Below are positions 18,246 through 25,316 of a DNA stretch of 56,978 bases, one piece after another. Location: the NCBI GenBank assembly GCA_020721205.1, contig DYNF01000002.1, positions 23,503-80,480 on the forward strand, given 5' to 3'. The position numbers and the translations under genes were made by a program. This stretch comes from Prochloron sp. SulCav_FS08_3_32_3330. Lineage in GTDB: Bacteria; Cyanobacteriota; Cyanobacteriia; Cyanobacteriales; DYNF01. Position 1 is the stretch's first letter, and every line of letters begins with the position of its first letter. The notes beneath the pieces were generated by a model, which searched no databases, was not told where the DNA came from, and worked only from the letters and a program-made list of their open reading frames with translations.

Positions 18246-18716
18246 ATGCCATACAAACTATTATTTGTCTGTTTAGGGAATATTTGTCGCTCTCCTTCGG
18301 CGGAAAATATTATGAATCATTTATTAGAGCAAAAAGGATTAACGGATCAAATTATTTGTGATTCTGCCGGGACATCAAGTTATCATATAGGCTCATCTCC
18401 TGATTCTCGTATGTCTAAATCCGCCTTAAAACGGGGTGTTAAAATGATAGGAAAAGCCAGACAATTTGAAAAAACAGATTTTGAGGAATTTGATTTAATT
18501 TTAGCAATGGATCGCCATAATTATCGAGATATTTTAAGTTTAGATCGAGAAGGAAAATATCAAGATAAAGTAGAATTAATGTGTAATTATGCCACAAAAC
18601 ATTTAGATCGAGATGTGCCGGATCCTTATTATGGAGGTGTGGATGGTTTTGATTATGTAATTGATTTATTATTCGATGCTTGTGAAAATTTGCTAGAATC
18701 AATTATTAATAAATAG
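18246..18716 (+). CDS. Low-molecular-weight protein tyrosine phosphatase
   Basis: These cytosolic enzymes dephosphorylate tyrosine residues, often on exopolysaccharide-synthesis kinases. The P-loop C9-LGNIC-R15-S (CX5RS) is intact. The general-acid aspartate lies in VPDPYYGGVDGF. The length of 156 residues is normal. A palindromic terminator follows at 18746-18810. No tyrosine kinase or polysaccharide gene is nearby, so the target cannot be inferred from context. Confidence 0.93.
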   Translation: MPYKLLFVCLGNICRSPSAENIMNHLLEQKGLTDQIICDSAGTSSYHIGSSPDSRMSKSALKRGVKMIGKARQFEKTDFEEFDLILAMDRHNYRDILSLDREGKYQDKVELMCNYATKHLDRDVPDPYYGGVDGFDYVIDLLFDACENLLESIINK

Positions 18717-19016
18717 TAGCACAGACATCCTGTCTGTGATCAAACAAAAGTCGGAGATTTTTTTCAGATATAATATTTAAACTATATCTCTAATCAAATC
18801 CTCGACTTTTGAAGATTAAATTAACTTTCTGAAACTGTAGGGAGGGTAACTGTGATTAAGTTTCTATTTTTACCAATAATTTTTAATAGTTGTCCATCCG
18901 ATAATTTAAAAGTGATTAAGTGATACTAAATACAATAATATAATTCTATTTGGCAAAGATAATGCTATAATAAAAATAAGAATTGAATATATTTTTCATA
19001 AAAAATATTTACGAAA
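18717..19016. repeat. Gap holding three palindromic repeats and an ndhF 3'-end copy
   Basis: This 300-bp gap holds four elements. The palindrome CACAGACATCCTGTCTGTG is at 18720-18738. Copy 2 of the AAAAGTCGGGGATTT terminator family is at 18746-18810 (here AAAAGTCGGAGATTT). A GTAGGGTGGGCAACT-type element has arms at 18836-18851 and 18888-18899. A 34-bp stretch at 18903-18936 matches the end and downstream of ndhF (25304-25337) with one difference. I see no gene. Confidence 0.75.
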
Positions 19017-19955
19017 ATGACCAATCCAAATACAGAATTTGATACACCTTGGAAAGATATTTTAGAAACTTACTTTCCTGATTTTATTGAGTTCTTTTTC
19101 CCTAATATTTATACTCAAATTGATTGGAGTAAAGGCTTTGAATTTTTGGATAAAGAATTACAAAAAGTTGTCAAAGATGCAGAATTAGGAAAAAGATTAG
19201 CAGATAAATTAGTTAAAGTTTATCTGATTAATGGTGAAGAAATATGGGTATTAATTCATATTGAAGTGCAAAGTCAAACAGAAACGGATTTTGCTGAACG
19301 AATTTTTGTCTATAATTATCGAATTTTTGACCGTTATCATCGCCCTGTTGCATCTTTAGTTGTCTTGGGAGATGAAGATCCAAATTGGCGACCAAATGAG
19401 TTTACTTATGAACTTTTTGGTAGTAAAATGGGGTTAACATTTCCTATTATTAAACTCTTAGATTATAAGCAAAAATGGTCAAGTTTAGAGGAAAATATTA
19501 ATCCTTTTTCTACGGTGGTGATGGCACATTTAAAAGCTTTAGAAACAAGGAGCGATCGTTTAACTCGTAAAAAATGGAAACTCATTTTAACCAAAAGGTT
19601 ATATGATGTAGGAATGAAAAAGGAAGATGTGATCAATCTATTTCGATTTATTGATTGGATGATGACACTTCCGAAAGATTTAGAATTACAATTTAATGAT
19701 GAATTGGACAAATTTCAGGAGGACAAAAAAATGCCTTATGTTACTAGCCTTGAAAGAATTGGTATTGAAAAAGGCATGAGTCAGGGTATGAGTAATTTAA
19801 TTGAATTATTATTAAATCTAAAATTTGGGGAAGAAAGTTTAACTTTAATACCTCAAATTAAAGAGATTGATAATCAAGAAAAATTAAAAGAAATTTTTAC
19901 AAAAATTGAGCTTTCTCAAAGTCTTGATGAAGTAATTAATTTTCTTAATAATTAA
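19017..19955 (+). CDS. Rpn/PD-(D/E)XK family putative nuclease
   Basis: This 312-residue protein resembles the Rpn (recombination-promoting nuclease, once called transposase) proteins that are abundant in cyanobacteria. The PD-(D/E)XK core is visible as D63 in ADKLVKVYL followed by IHIEVQSQ with E83 and Q85. The conserved FAERIFVYNYRIFDRYHRPV follows. The C-terminal 50 residues (MSNLIELLLNLKFG onward) look like the DUF4351-type helical tail. Recent work links Rpn proteins to DNA cleavage and phage defence, but a role here is inference. A palindromic terminator follows the stop. Confidence 0.75.
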   Translation: MTNPNTEFDTPWKDILETYFPDFIEFFFPNIYTQIDWSKGFEFLDKELQKVVKDAELGKRLADKLVKVYLINGEEIWVLIHIEVQSQTETDFAERIFVYNYRIFDRYHRPVASLVVLGDEDPNWRPNEFTYELFGSKMGLTFPIIKLLDYKQKWSSLEENINPFSTVVMAHLKALETRSDRLTRKKWKLILTKRLYDVGMKKEDVINLFRFIDWMMTLPKDLELQFNDELDKFQEDKKMPYVTSLERIGIEKGMSQGMSNLIELLLNLKFGEESLTLIPQIKEIDNQEKLKEIFTKIELSQSLDEVINFLNN

Positions 19956-19965
19956 TTTCATTCTT

Positions 19966-20030
19966 AAAAGTCGGGGATTTTAAATAAGCTAATTTTAATA
20001 AAATAGATTAAGTAAAATCCCCGACTTTTT
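19966..20030. terminator. Palindromic repeat-terminator, copy 3
   Basis: AAAAGTCGGGGATTT at 19966-19980 faces AAAATCCCCGACTTTTT at 20014-20030. It lies between the converging Rpn-like and STAND genes, where it can terminate both. Confidence 0.85.
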
Positions 20031-20053
20031 CCTCAATATCTTTATTTACCCGA

Positions 20054-21382
20054 TCAACTATTAAGATATGCTTTAAAAATCGGATTTAACTGATATTTAA
20101 TCTCATTTTCTTGTAATATTTGCTCCAATAAACAACGTCTGATTAAAGATTTTCTAATTTTAATTGATTGTTGTTTAATATCTATTGCTTGATCTTGATC
20201 AGCTAAATTATTAATTAAATTTCTTTCAGTGTCTGATAATCTTTCTAAATGATTTTCTAACATTATTTCTATTCCTTCTAAACATAATTCATCTAATGCT
20301 AGAAATTGAGAAATTTCCCTATTAAAATCATCTTTAATAATGTTCGCAATCAGATTTAACCAAGATGGATTACCTTGATAAAGATTAATGAATTGTAAAT
20401 ATTGATCTTCATCTTTTAAACCTTTTTCTGTTAATATTTCTTTACCATCTTCTCCCAAACCGCTTAACTGTAATGTTTTAACATTAAAATTTTCAGCTTC
20501 TAATTGATCAATTTGTTGAGGTTTTTCCCAACTAATTAAAATGATACAACTTTGATGATCTAAACTAGCAACTTTTTGCAAAAATCTACTATAATCTTTA
20601 AATTCGGGTAAATATTGCCCTGCTAAATCACCAGTTTTAAAGATATTATGTACATCATCAAGTATTACTAAACAACGATATGATCTAAAATAATCTATGA
20701 CTTTAGGTAAAGGTTTTTCTTGAGATTGAGCAAAAAATTGTTTTAATTCATCTTTGAGGTTAATTAATGTTGGTTTATTATCAAGAGTACGATAAAAAAT
20801 ATAATCAAAATTTTCTTGAATTTCAGGAATTAATTTAAGGATTAAAGCAGTTTTACCAATTTTACTTAAACCATAAATTGTTATTAATTTAGTTTTATTT
20901 TCTAACCAATCTTTAAGTTGATCAATTTCAGTTTTACGCCCATAATTATAATTTAATTCGGGTGCATTTTTTAGATCAATGATTGGGAATTGATTTTGAG
21001 AGTTTGAAGAAGGTGATCGCCTTTTTTTATTACCTCTATCTTGTTGATTTTCCCTACAAATATTAATAGTACCATTATCCCCAATAACAGTTTGCTGTGA
21101 ACTAAAATTATAAATATTATCGGCAAATTTATTTTCTAAAATAGACTTAACATTACATTGTTTAATATTTTCTTCAAAAACCTCTGAAAGAATTTTCCAT
21201 AACTCAGCACCCTCTTTTTTAACATGATCATAACTATAACCATTATTCTTAGCAACTTTACAAAAATTTGGATGTTCTAAAACTCCTTCTAAGATATCTT
21301 TTTGTAAAGTATCAAGATGTTCTCCTGTTTTTGCAAATACTTGATCATCAGTCCATTTCGATAATTCTTTAATCCTCATCAT
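20054..21382 (-). CDS. Short STAND (NB-ARC-like) NTPase with N-terminal HTH
   Basis: This 442-residue protein has three parts. Residues 10-75 (WTDDQVFAKTGEHLDTLQKD, then YDHVKKEGAELWKILSE) match the helix-turn-helix head of cyanobacterial vMAP/NB-ARC proteins. Residues 90-140 are a linker. The NTPase has the P-loop GLSKIGKT at 171-178, Walker B CLVILDDV at 237-244, and the GxP motif GNPSWL at 337-342, followed by a winged-helix-like end. Relatives usually carry a WD40 or TPR sensor; this one stops after the NTPase. It may be a minimal regulator, or use a separate sensor. It diverges from the export-module precursor gene at 21606. Confidence 0.8.
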   Translation of the reverse strand: MMRIKELSKWTDDQVFAKTGEHLDTLQKDILEGVLEHPNFCKVAKNNGYSYDHVKKEGAELWKILSEVFEENIKQCNVKSILENKFADNIYNFSSQQTVIGDNGTINICRENQQDRGNKKRRSPSSNSQNQFPIIDLKNAPELNYNYGRKTEIDQLKDWLENKTKLITIYGLSKIGKTALILKLIPEIQENFDYIFYRTLDNKPTLINLKDELKQFFAQSQEKPLPKVIDYFRSYRCLVILDDVHNIFKTGDLAGQYLPEFKDYSRFLQKVASLDHQSCIILISWEKPQQIDQLEAENFNVKTLQLSGLGEDGKEILTEKGLKDEDQYLQFINLYQGNPSWLNLIANIIKDDFNREISQFLALDELCLEGIEIMLENHLERLSDTERNLINNLADQDQAIDIKQQSIKIRKSLIRRCLLEQILQENEIKYQLNPIFKAYLNS

Positions 21383-21476
21383 CTCCTCTTTTTTAATTAA
21401 ACCTACTTATTTTAAACACAAAAGCATACTTTTTACCACTATTTGTTAAGTTGTGTAAAGCTTTTTCTCCAAAACC

Positions 21477-21546
21477 CACTAAATAACACTAAACAACACG
21501 ATTTAATACTTTAAAATCATAAATTATTTGCACACTAAATAACACT
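21477..21546. promoter_or_regulatory. 14-bp direct repeats between divergent genes
   Basis: CACTAAATAACACT occurs at 21477-21490 and again at 21533-21546, exactly 56 bp apart, with a related AAACAACAC after the first. The pair lies between the STAND gene and the precursor gene, upstream of a TATAAT at 21568-21573. It looks like an operator pair; the regulator is unknown. Confidence 0.6.
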
Positions 21547-21605
21547 TTATTCTGATGATTTAGAGATTATAATGATATATAAAGAATTATCAAAGGAATA
21601 TAAAT

Positions 21606-22265
21606 ATGAAAACAAAAACTAAAACTTTGTTAACAGGCTTAATTAGCTTTGTCATGCTTAATGCTAGTTTCGTTCCTGTTTTTGCTAATCCTGTGATTGA
21701 GCAAGAAACTACTCAAAACCAAGAATTTCAGGTTAATTCTGCTGAAAATTCTTTAATTCTTACTCCAGCTACTAAAGACACTGCTGGGGCTGTACAAGTT
21801 GTTCCTTTAAAAGCCTATATCGCTCTTAAAGGTGAAGCAAGTCTCCAAGGTAAAGGGATTATTCAAATGATTTCTGAGCCTTCAGCCTCATCTTTAGGTA
21901 ACAAAGATTTTTCTAAAGATCTTGAAAATTCACCTTTAACCATCAACACAGAAGTTGATTTAACATCGGATTTAACTTCTGATGATTACTTCGTTATACT
22001 TCCCGAAGGAGAACATCTTAGTGATGAAGAACTAGAACAAGTCGAAGGTGAAGCTTGGTGGATTCCGGTTGGAGGTGCTGTAGGAGGTATTGCTCTTAAT
22101 GCTTACCAGAATGTTCGGGCTGGACAACCTTGGTATCAGAATTGGGGTTCTTCTGCAGCTATCGGTGCAACAGCGGCTTGGTGCGTTACTAGTGGTGGTA
22201 TGTGTCAATCAATGACTGGTGCGTGGGGTGGTACTTGGAATAGTCGGAGAAGTTGGGGATGGTAA
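21606..22265 (+). CDS. Secreted tryptophan-rich precursor with double-glycine-type motif
   Basis: I do not recognise a named family. Residues 1-28 are a Sec signal peptide (charged start, hydrophobic GLISFVMLNASFVPV, cut site VFA-N). Residues 29-137 are acidic and unstructured-looking. Residues 138-148, LSDEELEQVEG, fit the leader pattern recognised by C39 peptidases, except that E149 replaces the second glycine. The last ~71 residues are rich in Gly, Ala and Trp (nine Trp), contain VGGAVGG, and have two cysteines (C193, C200). The downstream C39 peptidase and barrel suggest it is their substrate, as a bacteriocin-like or amyloid-like peptide. Confidence 0.65.
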   Translation: MKTKTKTLLTGLISFVMLNASFVPVFANPVIEQETTQNQEFQVNSAENSLILTPATKDTAGAVQVVPLKAYIALKGEASLQGKGIIQMISEPSASSLGNKDFSKDLENSPLTINTEVDLTSDLTSDDYFVILPEGEHLSDEELEQVEGEAWWIPVGGAVGGIALNAYQNVRAGQPWYQNWGSSAAIGATAAWCVTSGGMCQSMTGAWGGTWNSRRSWGW

Positions 22266-22322
22266 ATTAACCATTACAACTAATTAAATCGCCTATTTAA
22301 TTTAGTTAGTCTCAGTTACCAA

Positions 22323-22523
22323 TTCGTAGGTTGGGTAAAACAGCCAATAATTACTTAAAAACAATAAGTATTAATAATGTTTTACCCAACACCACCTAAC
22401 ACCGAAAAATGTTAGGTAATTGTTCTTAAAACTTCTAATTTTAATCATTTTAGCTAATAAAAAAATCCGGTTCGTAGTTGGGCTTCAGCCCTAAGTAGAC
22501 AGGGCTAAAGCCCAACTACAAAC
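22323..22523. repeat. Two palindromic elements between precursor and peptidase genes
   Basis: The first has GTAGGTTGGGTAAAACA (about 22326-22342) facing TGTTTTACCCAACACCACC (about 22379-22397). The second, 22470-22523, has GTTCGTAGTTGGGCTTCAGC facing GCTAAAGCCCAACTACAAAC; a close relative lies inside the MITE at 32646-32785. Both hairpins lie within a possible operon and could reduce read-through from precursor to peptidase. Confidence 0.8.
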
Positions 22524-22552
22524 AAATTTAACTACTCGTCAATGGCTTAACA

Positions 22553-23179
22553 ATGAAACAGAAATTAAGACAGGTATTAATTATTTTAGGTATTTTAAAT
22601 TTCACTACCATTTCAGCGATCGCTTTACCTACACCCTATCGAATTTTACGTTATGAAGGAGTAGTAGGACAGACAAATTATTATACTTGTGGACCCGCCG
22701 CCGTTGCCACTTTATTAATTCATTACTATGGAATAGAAAGCGGTGAAATGGAAATCCTAGAATTAGCACATCAAGCTATTAGAGAAAGAGGAGGAAATCC
22801 AGAGGAAGGTAGAGGAATTAATGGTTTTGCCCTTAAACAAGCATTAGCAAATAAAGGTATTCGAGCAGAAGGGATTAAAATTTTACCTGAGAATTTAGCT
22901 GATTATTTTAATAAAGATGGTTTACCCTTAATTCTTCATGTCACAAAACCTAATCTTCATTATGTTTTAGCCATAGGAATGATCGGGGATTTTGTAGTAA
23001 TTGCTGATCCTTCTTGGGGACGAAAAATTATTCATCTTAATGACTTAATTAATGAAAAAGGATTTGAAGGAATGACCTTAATTCCCTTTACCCCTCGCTC
23101 TTTATTAGATCATGCTAGAGAACAACAAAATAATACCCTAATTTGGGCAGAAAATCGTTTAAACAGACTAGGAAGATAA
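22553..23179 (+). CDS. Exported C39-family cysteine peptidase
   Basis: C39 peptidases cut after double-glycine leaders. Here the domain stands alone, without the ABC transporter of bacteriocin exporters. Residues 1-25 are a signal peptide (VLIILGILNFTTISAIA), so it should act in the periplasm. The active site is complete: oxyanion Q40, nucleophile C46 in YYTCGPAAVATLL, H136 in LHYVLAIG and D152 in ADPSWGR. At 208 residues with a short tail it resembles FapD of the Pseudomonas Fap amyloid system in type. The barrel gene follows after 14 bp. Confidence 0.85.
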   Translation: MKQKLRQVLIILGILNFTTISAIALPTPYRILRYEGVVGQTNYYTCGPAAVATLLIHYYGIESGEMEILELAHQAIRERGGNPEEGRGINGFALKQALANKGIRAEGIKILPENLADYFNKDGLPLILHVTKPNLHYVLAIGMIGDFVVIADPSWGRKIIHLNDLINEKGFEGMTLIPFTPRSLLDHAREQQNNTLIWAENRLNRLGR

Positions 23180-23193
23180 ACAAATTATTAATT

Positions 23194-24162
23194 ATGAAAA
23201 AACTAATTTTAAGCTTAATTTTGCCCCTTATTACTACTCCTGTTTTAGCACAAGTTCCCATTGATCCTTTAAAATTACCAGATGTGGAAGCAGGAAGTTA
23301 TGTTTATACCTTTGGATTAGGTTATAATCCCGATGGACAGGAAAGAATATTTGCTGATTTTTTTGGTGAGCCAATTATCTTTCAGCGTAGTGAGCAAGGG
23401 TATAATTTGAATTTTTCAGGGAGCTATAGTTTTAATCAAAATCTTAGTATTTATGGTAATATTCTTCCCTCTTTACTAATTAGAGAAGATACGCAAAGAT
23501 TTGGAGATCAATCTATTACAAATCGAGAAACAAATACAGATTTAGGCGGAAATTTATCCGTTGAATATGGTTTTGCACCCGAAGCAGTATTAAATCCTCG
23601 ATTATCCCTAGGAGTTTCCTATCCTTTAGGAATTAATGTACAAACATCAACTACTTTAATCAAAGATCCAGTTATATTATTAGGTTCTTTAGGTTATAAT
23701 CGCTCTTTAGAATATGATGAAGATCGTATTTCTTTTGGTATTGGTGCGAGTTTTATTGCCAATGATAATATTAATTTTACTGCTACAGCCGATCATAGTA
23801 TTCCCTTGCAAGATAATAGCTTTACTACCACATCTCTTAGTTTTCGTACTGGATATACATTAGATCAAATGACAGGATCAGAGCTAGGTTTTAAAACCAA
23901 TTTAAGTGTTAATGCAAGAGAAACAAGGATTGGATTTAGTTTAGAATTTGGTGGACGTGGTAAACTTGGCAGTGTTTTTAATAATACAGAAATTGAGAAT
24001 AATGAAAATACTGAAAATACTGAACCTGAAAATATCTCACCTGAAATAGAATCTAATCCTAATCAAGAAAGCGAAGATTCAACTATTAATAATACTGAAT
24101 CTAATTTACAAGAAGAAATACCAGTAAATATTAATGAAAATAATGTAAATGTAAATGAATAA
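23194..24162 (+). CDS. Outer-membrane beta-barrel protein, putative exporter
   Basis: I chose ATG 23194, 14 bp after the peptidase stop, because it opens directly with the signal peptide MKKLILSLILPLITTPVLA-Q; an upstream in-frame ATG lies inside the peptidase gene. The 322-residue product alternates short hydrophobic strands and turns with aromatic belts (SYVYTFGLGYN, GYNLNFSGSYSFNQNLSIYG, LSLGVSYPLGINV, ISFGIGASF, TRIGFSLEFGGRG), as in a barrel of about 12 strands. An Asn/Glu-rich tail follows from about residue 265. There are no cysteines. The operon context suggests an exit channel like FapF. Confidence 0.68.
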   Translation: MKKLILSLILPLITTPVLAQVPIDPLKLPDVEAGSYVYTFGLGYNPDGQERIFADFFGEPIIFQRSEQGYNLNFSGSYSFNQNLSIYGNILPSLLIREDTQRFGDQSITNRETNTDLGGNLSVEYGFAPEAVLNPRLSLGVSYPLGINVQTSTTLIKDPVILLGSLGYNRSLEYDEDRISFGIGASFIANDNINFTATADHSIPLQDNSFTTTSLSFRTGYTLDQMTGSELGFKTNLSVNARETRIGFSLEFGGRGKLGSVFNNTEIENNENTENTEPENISPEIESNPNQESEDSTINNTESNLQEEIPVNINENNVNVNE

Positions 24163-24172
24163 AAAAACTATT

Positions 24173-24313
24173 TGTAGGGTGGGCAACTGTGATTAAGTTT
24201 CTGTTTTTAACAATAAATTTTAAGAGTTGCCCACCTTGTTTAATCTAAAAGTCGAGGATTTTGTTGAATATTTAAAGTTAAATTTAGATATTAAGGAAAA
24301 TCTCAACTTTTTT
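24173..24313. terminator. Two palindromic elements at the end of the export module
   Basis: A GTAGGGTGGGCAACT element has arms at 24173-24187 and 24225-24235. Copy 4 of the terminator family follows, AAAAGTCGAGGATTTT at 24247-24262 and AAAATCTCAACTTTTTT at 24297-24313. They lie between the converging barrel gene and toxin-antitoxin genes. Confidence 0.75.
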
Positions 24314-24323
24314 AGCTTAAATA

Positions 24324-24521
24324 TTAAAAACTATTATTTAATTTTGATTTAACTGCATTAATATAAGTTTGAAAATTAATCCATTGAGGCAATTCTAAAG
24401 TTATTTTTTGAGTTTCAATTCCGGGACGTTTAAGGGTAGATAAATCAAAATATTCAAGGACATCTTCCCCATCGTCAAATTTTTGATCTAAGTCTTCAGT
24501 TTTCATATAAATTAACCTCAT
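24324..24521 (-). CDS. Short BrnA/CopG-like antitoxin, possibly truncated
   Basis: The sequence KTEDLDQKFDDGEDVLEYFD, LSTLKRPGIETQKITLELPQW matches the front of cyanobacterial BrnA/CopG-type antitoxins. It then ends in NFQTYINAVKSKLNNSF, without the usual ribbon-helix-helix helix pair. The start at 24521 overlaps the stop of the upstream 50-residue gene as ATGA; an internal ATG at residue 6 is the likely family start. It is 65 (or 60) residues long, so DNA binding may be lost. Confidence 0.6.
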   Translation of the reverse strand: MRLIYMKTEDLDQKFDDGEDVLEYFDLSTLKRPGIETQKITLELPQWINFQTYINAVKSKLNNSF

Positions 24522-24670
24522 TTTTTATGGGATTTTTGTTGTTTTTCATATTCTTTTTGTAACTCTAAATAATAGTTAATTAATTTATAAGGATCATGAT
24601 CATTTTTTTGAGAAATTTGATGCCGAATTTCTCTAATTTCTTCAATTGTTGAATCATTAATAGTAATCAT
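24518..24670 (-). CDS. Small protein coupled to PIN toxin, likely its antitoxin
   Basis: This 50-residue protein begins MITINDSTIEEIREIRHQIS and contains HDPYKLINYYLELQKEY. I recall similar short proteins (IRR.RHEIS..HDP..V..YY) beside PIN-domain genes in cyanobacteria, which suggests the cognate antitoxin. Its start overlaps the PIN stop by one base (TAATG at 24672-24668) and its stop overlaps the next start (ATGA). Translation of the three genes is therefore coupled. Confidence 0.7.
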   Translation of the reverse strand: MITINDSTIEEIREIRHQISQKNDHDPYKLINYYLELQKEYEKQQKSHKK

Positions 24671-25143
24671 TATTTTTCTCCCATTAATTCTAAAGGTGTG
24701 ACTAATAAAGGTACATATAAACCTAGCATAACATTAACTCGTCTAATATGACCAAATTTATTGGCATTAGCCAAATGACGACAATTCCATGTTAAAAGAA
24801 AATCACATTTATCATAAGATGCTATGGCAAGATGAAGGGCATCTCCTAAAGGATCTTTTGGCATAACTTGGTTTTGAATATAAGTCTGTACAATTTCCGC
24901 AATTTCTGATTTAATTTCTACAATTGGAATATTATCTAATAGTTGAATTGCTTTTTCTTTACTAGGAAAATTGCCTTTATTAAGTTCATCTAATACGGCA
25001 ATACTTGTCACAAGTTGATAGTTATTGCTAAATTGTTCCCACCATAAACGAGTCCATTCTTTACGCGCTATCATATCACTTTCAGTCCGAGTTTCATAAT
25101 AAAAACTAGGAATACTTGTTTCTATGTAAACTTTTGATTTCAT
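24670..25143 (-). CDS. PIN-domain ribonuclease toxin (VapC-like)
   Basis: PIN toxins are metal-dependent RNases. This 157-residue protein begins KSKVYIETSIPSFYYETR, where the usual first aspartate is E8, a known variant of the YIETSIPS subgroup. The other acidic positions are in ITSIAVLDELNKG-type sequence (here VTSIAVLDELNKG) and in KDPLGDALHLAIASYDKCDFLLTWN. The pattern YIETSIPSFY / GDALHLA / LLTWNCRHLAN is typical of this cyanobacterial group. It heads the three-gene coupled operon on the minus strand. Confidence 0.82.
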   Translation of the reverse strand: MKSKVYIETSIPSFYYETRTESDMIARKEWTRLWWEQFSNNYQLVTSIAVLDELNKGNFPSKEKAIQLLDNIPIVEIKSEIAEIVQTYIQNQVMPKDPLGDALHLAIASYDKCDFLLTWNCRHLANANKFGHIRRVNVMLGLYVPLLVTPLELMGEK

Positions 25144-25242
25144 AATTTTTTGATTTTTTGTGATCTGACTAATTTATTTTTATAATATATTTCTGTCAAA
25201 AAATAGGAACTTAATTTTCATAATTAACCTCCCATAAAAAAA

Positions 25243-25303
25243 GTGGGCAACTAAAATTAATTTGATCTTTAATAATTAATTTTAAAAATGTTGCCCACCC
25301 TAC
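25243..25303. terminator. GTAGGGTGGGCAACT-type palindrome after ndhF
   Basis: GTGGGCAACT at 25243-25252 faces GTTGCCCACCCTAC at 25290-25303. It lies between the 3' end of ndhF and the PIN operon start, both on the minus strand, and may terminate ndhF. A near copy of this arm plus the ndhF end lies at 18.9 kb. Confidence 0.7.
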
Positions 25304-25316
25304 AATTTAAAAGTGA

